Below are positions 1-10,741 of a stretch of 64,000 nucleotides of DNA, piece by piece; the stretch's first letter is position 1, and each line of letters starts with the position of its first letter. The notes beneath the pieces were generated by a model. That model was not told the origin of the DNA. It saw nothing but the letters and a program-made list of their open reading frames with translations, and did no database searches. The stretch is from Inonotus obliquus (lineage: Eukaryota > Basidiomycota > Agaricomycetes > Hymenochaetales > Hymenochaetaceae): the NCBI GenBank assembly GCA_032164295.1, contig JAJHTX010000001.1, forward strand, positions 1,922,001-1,986,000. The letters run 5' to 3'. The translations under genes and the position numbers were made by a program.

Positions 1-1
1 G

Positions 2-829
2 TTTGACCCAGAGCTCTGCGTTACGGATTTACAATCAAGGATGTTCCGAGAAGTGTTAGGACCTTTGGTGACATCCTTACGTCGCCGTCGAGTGTTGGCT
101 GATCGAGCAACCTTCTCACTCCGAATGCGTTATGATTCTTTTACGTTACGACCTTCCAGAACTCCTGAAGCTGTCGCTCGAAACTTACAGATCATGCGTG
201 ATCGGGGTTTGTATCCAAACGTCTACCATTATGCAGCACTTATGGAAGCGCATTGTGGCGCAGGAAACATACGAGCGGCGCATGAAGTCCTTCAAAATGC
301 GATTCAAGGCGGTTTAGTACCTCGAAAGAAATCAATCGTCATCCTGTATACGATCTTGATTTCAGCCAACGCTCGTATTGGTCGACCGGATCTTGCATTG
401 AGTGTCTTCAGGGAAATGCTAAATGCGAATGTAGCACCAGATATGGCTTCAATAGACACATTGGTTGGGGCGTTCTTCGCTGTCAAGGCATTCCGTCTCG
501 CTCGCCGTGTCTTGCTCGACCTTTGGCCGATGGTAGCCCCTTTCCCCATGGAAATACGCGACGCTCCCTTGATCGACTTGATCAAACATCTGAGGAGCAT
601 TCGAGATCAAGCGGAGGCGCCAAGACGAGGGTTTAAGAAACCTACTGCTCTCAGTAGGCAGGAACTGATTCATCTGAGCAGAGAAATTGTCGCGAAGTGG
701 AACGATGTCTTGGAGGCACAGCATGAAGATGGTGGACGATGGGACAATCATGCCAAGGAGGACGTCACACTTCAGTCTGATGTGGTTTCAGAGGCGAAGG
801 CTCAACAGATGGGTGGTATCAATCAATAA
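2..829 (+). CDS. Pentatricopeptide repeat (PPR) protein, 3' part
   Basis: Partial gene. The reading frame is open to the left edge of the window, so the true start lies outside; the first Met inside the window is at 41. About 275 residues are visible, with no intron in this part. Helical-hairpin repeats of PPR type can be read: one around positions 215-310 (VYHYAALMEAHCGAG...AAHEVLQNAIQGGLVP) and the next around 340-440 (YTILISANARIGRPDLALSVFREMLNANVAPD). Each has the typical alternation of small and hydrophobic residues and an end near VAPD or VP. The last 80 residues are basic, then acidic, without repeats. Fungal PPR proteins usually bind organellar RNA in mitochondria; target and exact role cannot be told here. 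It converges with hapX, 295 bp away, and that gap shows nothing but AT-rich 3' sequence. Confidence 0.75.
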   Translation, partial: FDPELCVTDLQSRMFREVLGPLVTSLRRRRVLADRATFSLRMRYDSFTLRPSRTPEAVARNLQIMRDRGLYPNVYHYAALMEAHCGAGNIRAAHEVLQNAIQGGLVPRKKSIVILYTILISANARIGRPDLALSVFREMLNANVAPDMASIDTLVGAFFAVKAFRLARRVLLDLWPMVAPFPMEIRDAPLIDLIKHLRSIRDQAEAPRRGFKKPTALSRQELIHLSREIVAKWNDVLEAQHEDGGRWDNHAKEDVTLQSDVVSEAKAQQMGGINQ

Positions 830-1124
830 TTCTATGTCGCGGTCAATCAGCTCTATGTAATGCAGAATAATTCTGGGTAATTTTGATGATGACAACATCG
901 ACTAAGCTAAGACCTATTTGCCTATGGAAGATAATATAGGGGAATTTGTTATGATACATTGTGGTATGTAACCGCAAAGGGGTTAAGAGAATGCATGGAA
1001 TAATAGCTAGAACATACAGTACACCACTAAAACATCCATCTCAACTGAGATCTATCGGACACAATAATCAAGCGTTATTCATTGAGTAAGCGCCAACTTG
1101 CCCGCCGCCGGAACCATAGGTAAA

Positions 1125-3543
1125 TTATTGTTTTCCGAATTGGGCATCAAGAATCCGAAGCGCTTCCCGTACGCCTGCGGCATCAACTTCACGGATATGC
1201 CGACGTCCGCACTCTCGAAGTTCTTCCTGGGGCACAAGTGAGGGACGGCCAACTGCCCCCGGGCCCAGACTCAACGCCGATGAAGTCGCAACCCGCGACT
1301 CGGGACCGGCGGGTTTATGACCTTGGTCACTAGAAGAAAACACCGGTAATGCTTGTGCTCGTTGTTCCTCCTGAGCTCGGAAATGAGCATGTGGGTCTGT
1401 CAGGAGGACGGGTTTATCCTTCCTGTCTAGTTTCCCATCGCCTAGATCCTCTTGCGGTTCTGGGACCGCCGGACTACGTGCGGCGTCGCGCTCAGGGGTT
1501 ATGGAACCCGGAGCTGGGTTGATAACTGCAACAGGCCCTGAGCACTTCGTCCTCCGTGCTACAACATCAGCCAACATGCTGCAAACGAAGCAAAATAGTC
1601 AGTTTCTGATCAACAGATGCGTATGAGGCAACAATACCTCAGGTCTGCGAAGGCAATGTTCGGGTGAGACTTAAGGCGTGCCCACGCCTCATTGGCGGGT
1701 ATTGTTTCGGACAACTTCGGAACTTTGCCCTCGGGCACGATTGAAACAGATGGAGCGAGGGGCTTTGCTGATGATGAGCTGCCTGAAGACCTGGAATTAT
1801 CCCGAATCGTGGGTACATGCAATGAATGGATGAGTTGCTTTGTCCCAAGCGATGCGACTTCATATGCATTCGAGCCATTCATTGCTATACTTGTGCTCGA
1901 GACTGTGCTTGGGTTGGGTTCGGGCGCATCAGCAGAACGAGAAACTTTTCCACAAGCTTCAGGATTAGGACAAGAGGCACATGCTGGAGCCACTGTACTC
2001 GCAGAATCTCCCAAAGCCCGGCAAAATGCCTTCCCGAAGTCATCATCCTTGCATGCCGGGCAATTCGACGGATCACCCGAGCAAGTCGGAGAGGGGGAGT
2101 CGATTTTCCAGACTTTTCCGGAACCGCTTCGTCGCTTGCTTTTCAAGCGCAGGGGAACAGAACGGGAGGTAGAAGCCGTAGTCGCCGTCGGAGTAGGTTC
2201 GGGCGATGGAAGACGGATTTGATAAAGACCGTTATTACCATGCTGTTCGGGCAGTGTACTGTGTCGCGTAGGCGTAGAAAGTTGATACGAAACAGCAACA
2301 TCGAGAGGCGTTGACTTCCCGGGCTTCACGGATGTATCAGCATCACCTAGGGCAGGTGGAATTTCTATGATGTTGGATATCGTGTTCATTCGATTCTCGT
2401 TATCCTCCACCTTGAGCGTGGAAGAACCTCTGTCCTGCGAGACAGAATAGTCATTTCCAAAGGTCAGGGAACTCGACATCCCGGGCAAGCTACCAGTACT
2501 CTGCATGGCAAGTTCACGGCACACACAAGGCGTGTTCTCGTTACATAGGCCACAATCAAACGCGTCAAACGGCGGTGCGCCAGAGAGGCTATCGAATACC
2601 TTCAATGAGTCCATGGATGATGTGGTGAATACTGCCGCTGTTGAGTAGGAAGACGAAGCTCTTCCTGATCCAGAGGGCATTGGCGCAAAAGGCGAGGGGG
2701 AGAAAGGAGACCGAGATACGCCGTTAGAGTCTGGAGATGAGGCTACGGAGGGAGAGGATGGCGCATATGTGCCCAATTGACCGTATTGAGGAGTGACTGA
2801 TGTCGATGGAGGAGGGGACTCTGTCCCACGACGGAAACGCTTGCGAACAGCCGTCTCCAAGATGATGCTAGTATCTTTACTAGAAATCGGACCAACAGTG
2901 TCCTCCCTCCATCGCTTCTGGCTATTAACCTTGACCAGGTTATCATGTCGAGTCGGTAGTGAAGATGATGAGGTAGGTGCAACACGCTCTTTGAGTCGTG
3001 CGATTTCCTCTTTGAGTGAATCATTTTCTGCCTTGAGTTGCTCATTCTCATCCTTCAGACGCTTGGAAATTTGTTGGAGAGCAACATTCCGCTCTATCTC
3101 TCCTTGCTCGTAAGACTGGACGCGAGCTTGAAGCTCGGCTAGCTGAGATTGCTTCCGCTCCCTAAATGCTCGTTGCGCAGCACTGTTGTCGATCAGAGGA
3201 ATCAATAACTCAATAACTAAGCGACAACATGGCAGACAGCCTACCGATTCTGGACGCGACGACCCTTCGAATCAACCTGCGAGAGGATTGTGAGAAGGCT
3301 TGGCGGGCTGAAGAAGCGAGTAGAGAGAGGAGGATAACATACCTCTCTAGTTTCATTCGACGGTGTGGAATCTTTCTTTGGCTTCCTTCCCGGCTTTGGT
3401 TTGGCGGGAATGACCCACTCCTTGGAGGCTGAGCGCGGCGTGGGTAAGAATGAGAAGGAGGGCGGCAACGGTGGGAGAAAAATACCTTGCGCCCACAGAG
3501 TTGTGGATGAGGAGGCCGTGGATTGGGCTGCCTCTGGAGGCAT
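1125..3543 (-). CDS. hapX: HapX-type bZIP iron regulator
   Basis: Four coding exons (3543-3343, 3276-3245, 3182-1638, 1578-1125), 743 residues. HapX represses iron-consuming genes under iron starvation by binding the CCAAT-binding complex; in several fungi it also senses iron excess through cysteine-rich regions. Seen here: the Hap4-type binding motif KEWVIPAKPKPGRKPKK (residues 41-57), a bZIP domain directly after it (basic part GRRVQNRAAQRAFRERK, then a coiled coil to about residue 140), a cysteine cluster CGLCNENTPCVC near 290, two more clusters near 450 (CPACKDDDFGKAFC) and 480 (CASCPNPEAC), and the C-terminal block ending VREALRILDAQF. The basic region is encoded by a 32-nt microexon; without it Gln and Arg of the DNA-contact motif are lost. 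Start chosen at 3543 because upstream ATGs (for example 3822) run into the eIF3b gene. The family call is firm; the splice joins are inferred. Confidence 0.9.
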
Positions 3544-3811
3544 GAGAAGATGAGGGAGTGGTTGAGAGAGAGGGAGAGCTCTGGTGGCGGTGGGACTGAT
3601 AGAGAGCGGCGTATATGAAGGAGAGAATGGGAGGAGCCAACCAAAGATAATTATCATCGGTCGGGACACCATGCCGTACGACCAAACTGTGATGAGATAA
3701 GATAAGATCAAACTATTCCATTTTCTTAATCTTTTTCCGAGTCTTCGGGGGTCAATCGCATCTCTCTCAACAAATAAATTCCCGTAGCTACAGACATTCG
3801 TACAACATCGT

Positions 3812-6718
3812 CTATTCCTCAACGACCTCCTCTATCTCCTCAAGAACCTCCTCAAGCTCAATCGCAATCTCTTCTTCCTGCTCATCCTGAGAATTTCCAT
3901 TCGTCATCATGGTCGTGAACAGAAATAATTAGATTCTATCTCACCTCGCCTGTTTGTCCACTAGGACCCTGTCGCTCTTCGCCTAGCTCCTTCCGGCACT
4001 TCGCACGCCATGCATTCCATTCGTCCACGAGCCGCTTCCGGTGTGCGATCAATTCCGCGCTCACATTACTTTCCTCAGCGGCATCTTCCTCATCAAATGT
4101 GCGACTATACTCTTTCAAGTTCTTGCGAATCTGGCGCTGCTGTTCTTTCGTCAATAGCGTCCGCGGTCGCGGCCTCCACAGGAGCTGTTTAAATCGGTCT
4201 AGGAGGTTCTTCTCAATTTCCTGGCCCTTGAAGTCCCATAAGGCGTAACCATTCTCTAGCTGCAAAGAAAAGGAAATGTTTTCATTAGTGAGTGCCTCCC
4301 CACACTCTCGTCCCATTTATGAGCCTGAGAGTCATCGCTAAAATACGACATACCGTGTGTCTCCAGGCACTAGCACTTGTGGCTAAGAACCTTCCTGAAG
4401 GATCCCATTCCACATCCGTCACGCCGTAATGATCGGCCGTCCCGAGACACGAAATTCCCGAGCCCCATTCATCCTTTGCTGCATCTCGCCGCCCACCAAT
4501 GTCATCCGTGTAAAAGTCCAGATCCCAGAACTCCAACTCGGACTTTGTTGACGAGCCTACTGTAGCCAACACCACATGCCTACCACGAGGTGACCAGCGT
4601 ATTGTATTGCTCGTTCGAGACGGCAAAGACTCTATCATACACGCAACCTATGTGTCAGAATGAACTCCAAAAGAACCCTTAAACCAACTCACTCAGGAGC
4701 TTGAAATCACCCTTCCCACGCTCAAGTTGGTAAAAGCTAACTTCAGTCTTGATAGTAACCCCAGGACCAGGGTTCCCCAAGTTCGGGTCATTGCTGGACA
4801 CAATCGCGAATCGTTCGCCCTTCGGCTCCCATGAAAAATCGGTAACAGTGTCTATGAATGAGAGTCGGTGAGAAAAACATTCAAGCGGATCACCAACGCG
4901 GAAAGGTAGGGCAAACCGACGCCGCACGAAGCACATACACCGCATGGTTTACGCGTAGGAAGATTGCAGAGGAACCATATCTGTACCTTTTAGTTCAACG
5001 ACCTCCACAGGGAAATCTTTTTCTCGCACGCGGAATATCTCCAAATTGCAGAAGATTGACTTCTTGGTCTTAGTATGCCTATCAACCTTGACACACAAGA
5101 AGTCGCCTTGGTTTTGCCAATAGAGCTTGCACTAAATGAAGAAAGACTTCTATCAGATTCTACCTCCCTCGAGCCACTGAAATACGGAGTCGTTTGTGGC
5201 CGGCTCCGATAATGAAAACGAACCTCTGTCACATTGAATAAGTTCTTTGACCGCAATACCGTGCGACTTGGAATGCTCATGAGCGAAACTCGCGCTGGCT
5301 GGTTTCCCATTTCCGGGGTCCAATAAACAAGCATGTTCTCTCGTTGCTTCTTTCCTTTTCCCGCCCCCGATTCGTTTTTTCCCTCCTCACTATCCCGATC
5401 TCCCATAGGACACCATTCAAAGTCAACGACACCCTCGATCTTGATGCTTTTTTTATCGAGGAGGCCCATTCCAGGCAGCTCGTAGACGCTAATTTGCTGA
5501 CCAGGGGTCACACGCGCTACGTAACGATCGTCTGGACTCCATTTTAATGCAGGCCACTGCATTTGTTGTTTCTTTGCACCGGTCTTCCCATCTTCCTGTG
5601 GTATGCTTTGCGTTGGGAAAGTTCGGAGAAGGTTGCCGGTCTTGATATCCCACACGGCAATACTATTGCCCTCATCCTCATAAGATAGATACTGAGGTCC
5701 CTGGGGTGCACCATCCGGAATAACAATGGGCTCGTTTGACCACGTTACGAGATATCGCTCGTTGGGCGAAAAGTCGATCAATTTGACAAGCGGGTGTGCG
5801 AACTTCTGTACTGGAGACCATGACGCACCGCCCCAGAGTCTTACGCCCTGCCTGTGCAGAGTCGCAAGCATCGTTCCAAGCGGCGACCACGAGACATATA
5901 AATCTGTCCAGTTCTGGATCGATCCGTTAACATCATTCGTCGCATCCAGCAAGAAGGAAAGACGCCACATACCTTTTTTTCATATGCAACTCCTGATTGC
6001 GAGGGTTTCCCATGCCAATGAATGGCGACATCGTCTTGTCGATACGTAACGTATTGATCCCGACCTTGAAAATCAGCAAGCCATGCCCGTAAGTGTTCCT
6101 AGCCAAAAAGTAACTCATCAGTCGAGCCGTGATTCATTCATCATGACTCGCTGCATACCTTTGCTTGGTATTGTTCGGGTTCCTGCTCAACGAACGTCTC
6201 ATCCAAGTCCGCATACTTCTCGATGTCAGTGAATCGATTAATGAGGAATGTGTGCCGCGCATCAAAGGGATGACCGTTCATGACATTCATCGCGTATATG
6301 GCATCGTCAGCGTTCTTAAATTCCATGAAAACATACCTTTACCAATTTCAATTCACAGTTAATTAGTATGAGATGAATGTATTGACCAGTGACGTGCTCA
6401 CCCCTTGCTCTTTCCTGTCTTCTCATCCCAAGGGACGGAAATATTGTCAGGCTTGATATGCGCGCCTTTCTTTCCGAACTCCTTGCTTATTTTCGTTAAT
6501 AGCTTCTCCAACTTCGACTTGTCAATGACAGGAACTCCATCCACAACAAGGACATTGTCGAAGCCTTCCTCCAGTTCGACATTGTATCTATGAACGGCGA
6601 AATATGACATTAACTCTCTAGCACTTTGGACACTTCTGAGTCTTTCGACATACTTTGCCTCAATATCCGAGTAATCGATGTCTTCATCATCGGGTACTGT
6701 GCCGTTTGGGACTGGCAT
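3812..6718 (-). CDS. PRT1: Eukaryotic translation initiation factor 3 subunit B
   Basis: Nine exons (6718-6402, 6336-6159, 6098-5973, 5913-5224, 5131-4987, 4851-4693, 4631-4354, 4259-3945, 3886-3812), 760 residues, the usual size. eIF3b is a core scaffold of the eIF3 complex on the 40S subunit in the cytosol. The N-terminal RRM runs from about residue 45 to 135 ([19 protein letters not shown] as RNP1). A long WD-type propeller follows: [70 protein letters not shown]. Then come [12 protein letters not shown], a basic helical stretch and an acidic tail (IEEVVEE). An in-frame ATG at 6754 would add 12 residues; 6718 is preferred since the added residues lack family likeness. It lies tandem to hapX, whose start is 268 bp beyond this gene's stop. 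Confidence 0.95.
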
Positions 6719-7990
6719 TTTGCAGATGCTGAGGTACTGACGGACGGTAGACAAGAAAACTTTGTTCAGTTCATTCTATTGATGCGTGAGTGAGGTTCCA
6801 GCGTGCTTTCTCACGATAACAAACTCTTATGTAATTTATTCCGAGAACGTCCTCAACTTCACTCGCCTCACGCCACGACACATTCGTTCGATGGGTCCTC
6901 ATCGTTGGTACTTTCCGGATCACGAGCAAAAAGGAAAATAAATGCGGCCCATCATAAGAAAGTCAGCAAGCGGCGGTGTTTGAGGTCTTTTGGGATCTGA
7001 CCAATTCTATCGTCGGACTTGTTGCACAGCTGAGTTGAATTCTATCGGCCGAGTCTCGCGGAGAGCGCTTGCTTTTTTCCAGGAATCCGCGGTCCGTGTG
7101 AATCCTGTCTTCGTTCCGAGAATCGCCGTTCTTCCTCAATGGGCTTGTGAGTGGTCTGCTAAACTGGAAACATTACTAACCGTCCAGGTTAGTGGCCTAC
7201 CATGACATGACTACGCAAGAGCTTTTGAACGATATCCTGAATATTACTATTGGGAGATAGGTTACGCCCCATAGTCGGTAACTTCGCGTTGTTTACCCCG
7301 ACTATTTCGCTGATGACTTGTTTGGCAGCATATGTACATGTATTCTGCTCTTGAAATGTGTTTGGATCTTTCCAGGACGATGGACACTACGAGATACCAC
7401 CATTACCTGCCACCTGGCATCATGAAGGCTGCAGGTTTGATGAAAGCATACGGCAAAGACATGATGTGTGATTGAACCGTTCTCAGGCTCCGTATGATTA
7501 TCAACGGAGAATATCATTCACTATTTGCGGCACTCTCTTCTAGGTGTTATTCCTGCCAAAACAGGGGACCGATTCATCATTGACCTGCGCTTAGGCGGCG
7601 CACTGAGCTTCTGCTAGATGGGCAACTAGTCAATCCTTGCAAGCATTTGAATTCGACGAGGGACGGGAGCTATCGAGAAACCAATGCGTCTTTCTTGGAC
7701 AGAATATTCACAGTACATTCCCTCCTATTAACACGTCCATGACCATCAGAGTGGTCTGGAAGGTCGTGATATTTAACACGGGGAGGATATATACTGTAGA
7801 TTCCAGCGGTATGTTTTTCGATGCTCTATAAATAGGTGCTGGACAGCGTGGGATTTTGGATGCGGCGATCAATCGAGGAAGAGACGGCATCAAGCAGTCC
7901 AGGCGCACGTTCGTCGCTCTGGCGGCTACTTAGGCCACCGCACAGCAAACAAACGGTGAGCGACCGCCTTCTGCAGTCGCCCTGTCCAAG
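6719..7990. promoter_or_regulatory. Divergent intergenic region with TATA box
   Basis: 1.27 kb between the eIF3b gene (leftward) and the MFS transporter gene (rightward). A canonical TATAAATA lies at 7827-7834, 157 bp before the transporter ATG, in the right orientation for it. An ATG at 7836 opens a 72-codon frame that overlaps the transporter start in another frame; whether it is in the mRNA depends on the start site. I see no gene in the rest; the ORFs here are short and lack coding character. Confidence 0.5.
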
Positions 7991-10229
7991 ATGGCCTCCG
8001 ACGACAAGACTACCAAGGACATCGATCACGCCGATTCTCACGTGGCATCCGTGACCGCAATCAACAAGCTCAAGGCGGACTCTCAGGCCGTCGAAACCAA
8101 AGAGAAGCTTAGTGCTTATTTCACGATTGCTGCCGCTGCTTTTGGTCTCATTAGCGATGGATGTGAGTCTCTTCCTTTTCTTCGCAACGTTACATAACCC
8201 CCCTTACGTTTCCTCTAGACCAGAATAATCTTATGACTATGTCGAATGTGGTATTCAGGAAATTGTACCCAAAGGAGTATACGCCAGATGTATCCACACG
8301 CGTTTCGAATGCTCTCTTGGTCGGTGAGAAGCGGAGTGTGCACATGTTAACAAATCAGCCTAAATTAATTCTTACAAAAAAGGTGCAATTATCGGTCAAG
8401 TTTTGGTCGGCTTAATCTGTGATCGTATTGGTCGTAAAGCCGCTCTCGTTATAACAACGCTTCTCATTGTCATCGGAGCTACAATTGGTACGGCGGCTCA
8501 CGGTGCAAATGGAAGCGTTCAGGGCCTTTTCTGGTGCCTCACTTTCGCCAGAGGCATCACGGGAGTGGTAAGGCTATGTGTGTTATCGATATGCGCTTCA
8601 ATTAATATGTCATTTGACGTGTCTAGGGAGTCGGAGGAGAGTATCCCGCATCATCGACAAGTGCAAGTGAAGCTGCGAATGAGAAAATGATCAAGCACCG
8701 CGGACCAGGTAATGTTTGACTTAAACTTATCTCGAAACCGGTTAAACTCATAATTATTACTAGTGTTCATCATGGTCACCAATTTTGTCCTGAGTGTAAG
8801 AAACGTCACTAACTTTGTGTATAGCGATTTCCTTATTAGCCTTTTCGACTCAATAGTTTGGTGGTCCTCTTGCTGTCTCGGTGTTCCTTATTGTTCTCTC
8901 TGCCGCTGGAGAGAATCACTTACCAACAGTGTGGCGTGTCTGCTTTGGGATTGGAGTCCTACTCCCCCTTACAGTTTTCTACTTCCGGATGAGGATGTTG
9001 AGCTCGAAATTATACAGAAAGGGAGCTATCAAACGTGAGCAGTAAAGTTCCAATAGTGTGTTGCGACTAACCCCAGACAGGTCGCGTTCCTTATTGGCTC
9101 ACTATCAAACGCTATTGGAGGACATTGATTGGAACTTGCGGTGCTTGGTGGGTTGAGATAGCTATTTGACAACGCTAGAAGCGGGTTAATCTTGTGACAT
9201 GCAGGTTTCTATACGATTTTGTAACATTCCCGAACGGCGTTTTCTCTGGAACTATCATATCCAGTGTCATCAAGGACGGTGATATCAAGCACACGGCCGA
9301 ATGGCAGTTACTTTTGGGAGCAATCGCCTTGCCCGGTGTCTTTGTCGGCGCATTGTTATGTAACAGACTAGGTCGCAGGAACACGGTGAGCTTACACCTT
9401 CTCTTGAAGATCGTAGCTCATGCCACTTACGAACACTAGATGATGGTCGGATTCAGTGGCTTCCTCGTCATAGGTAAGGAGTTCTGGACATTGAAGAAAT
9501 TGCTGATTCTCACCGACTGTGCTCAGGCTTGATTATTGGACTGTCTTACGACAAGATCACGAAGATAATACCATTGTTTGTGATATTGTGAGCATTTCCA
9601 TAGTTGCATGCTCATGAACGGAATCCGCTGACGATCTTTCCAGCTTTGGTTTAATGCAGTCTTTTGGTAATCTGGTTAGTGCTTTTCTATACTCAAAGAC
9701 TTTGATGAACTACTGAACGGTTCACAGGGTCCAGGTGACATGCTTGGGTTGGTCAGCGCAGAGTATGCCAATCTATAGATCATCCGTCTCCTTCCCTCTT
9801 ATGTTCGATAGATCATTCGCGACTCCTGTTCGCGGAACATGTTATGGCCTCAGCGCTGCTATCGGAAAGACCGGAGCTGCTGTTGGTACTCAGGCGTTTA
9901 CTCCGATTCAAAATAACCTAGGAAAGAGGTAAGATCCACCGAATTCCGTTGATATTTCCAGGTTAAAGACGGCAAATTTTCACTTTAGGTGGACTTTTAT
10001 CATTGCGGCCATATGCGGAATTAGCGGAATCCTTGTAACCTACTTCTTCGTCCCAGATATGACAGGCGTCGACTTGGCAGAAGAGGATGCGGCGTTCATG
10101 ATGTATCTGGCCGATAACGGGTGGGAAGGTGAAGTTGGTGAAGACGACGACCGTGCGCTCATAGCCAAAGGGGATAAAGCAAATCTAGGAATTGATGAGA
10201 GTGGCAGTGAGAAGGGGGCATTCGTGTGA
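7991..10229 (+). CDS. MFS transporter, phosphate / glycerophosphodiester (PHS/Git1-like) family
   Basis: Fourteen exons, 506 residues: 7991-8162, 8219-8323, 8383-8567, 8627-8708, 8764-8795, 8857-9034, 9081-9147, 9205-9385, 9440-9473, 9527-9587, 9644-9674, 9728-9762, 9812-9928, 9989-10229. A twelve-helix major facilitator is expected in the plasma membrane. The MFS signature LICDRIGRKAA follows helix 2, and GVGGEYPASSTSASEAANE in helix 4 is typical of fungal proton symporters for phosphate or glycerophospho-compounds. A second signature, LLCNRLGRRN, begins the other half. Both termini are hydrophilic and cytosolic. Five exons are only 31-35 nt or 61 nt, so gene finders may miss them; all joins keep frame. 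The promoter has a clear TATA box, unusual in this window, which fits a regulated nutrient gene (inference). Substrate cannot be assigned: phosphate, glycerophosphoinositol or similar. Confidence 0.85.
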
Positions 10230-10741
10230 ACAGATAGGACGCGTCCTTGTGGATCTCAGTGCTTCCAGTGGTCGGTCGGAGCCGACATTGCGGGAATGAC
10301 TTGTAACATGAAACGATCATTTGTAGCGTTCTTTCATTTTCTGGATGAAAGACTTCTTGGCATTCTAGCGTCTTGTTCCTTATGGCTTTCTACGAGATAA
10401 TTCTGTCGCACCGACTGCTTGGCCGTTCACGGGAAAGTACTGTTTCCTGTCGAGAAGTTTGTTAAGTGATAACATGGCTACACAAGCTTCAGTATTGCTG
10501 GGGCGTCGTCGAAATATACCGAGTTTACATTAGTCCACCTATCTATCACTTCTCAACGATTGCTTTCCGATGATCGTGATGTTCTCTGAGACGTTTAGCT
10601 GAGTGAGAGACATTGATCTAAAACGTCGATCGGCCACTGCCCATATATGTACATATCTAGTATCACGTCGATCATGCCTGGATTTTCTTGATAGTGCAGT
10701 GCTGGACGTGCCTTCCAAAGAATTCAGTTACTCATTTCTCC
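10230..10741. other. Intergenic, 5' region of the Sls1-like gene
   Basis: 512 bp between two rightward genes. It holds the 3' end of the transporter transcript and the promoter of the next gene. An in-frame ATG at 10688 lies upstream of the chosen start. No other feature seen. Confidence 0.4.

Noticed and set aside
1692..2222. 176-codon plus-strand ORF
   Set aside because: Antisense to the hapX cysteine-rich exon, which has clear family motifs.
3241..3822. HapX start at 3822 giving a longer N-terminus
   Set aside because: It would overlap the last codons of the eIF3b gene, and the extra residues show no HapX likeness; 3543 fits better.
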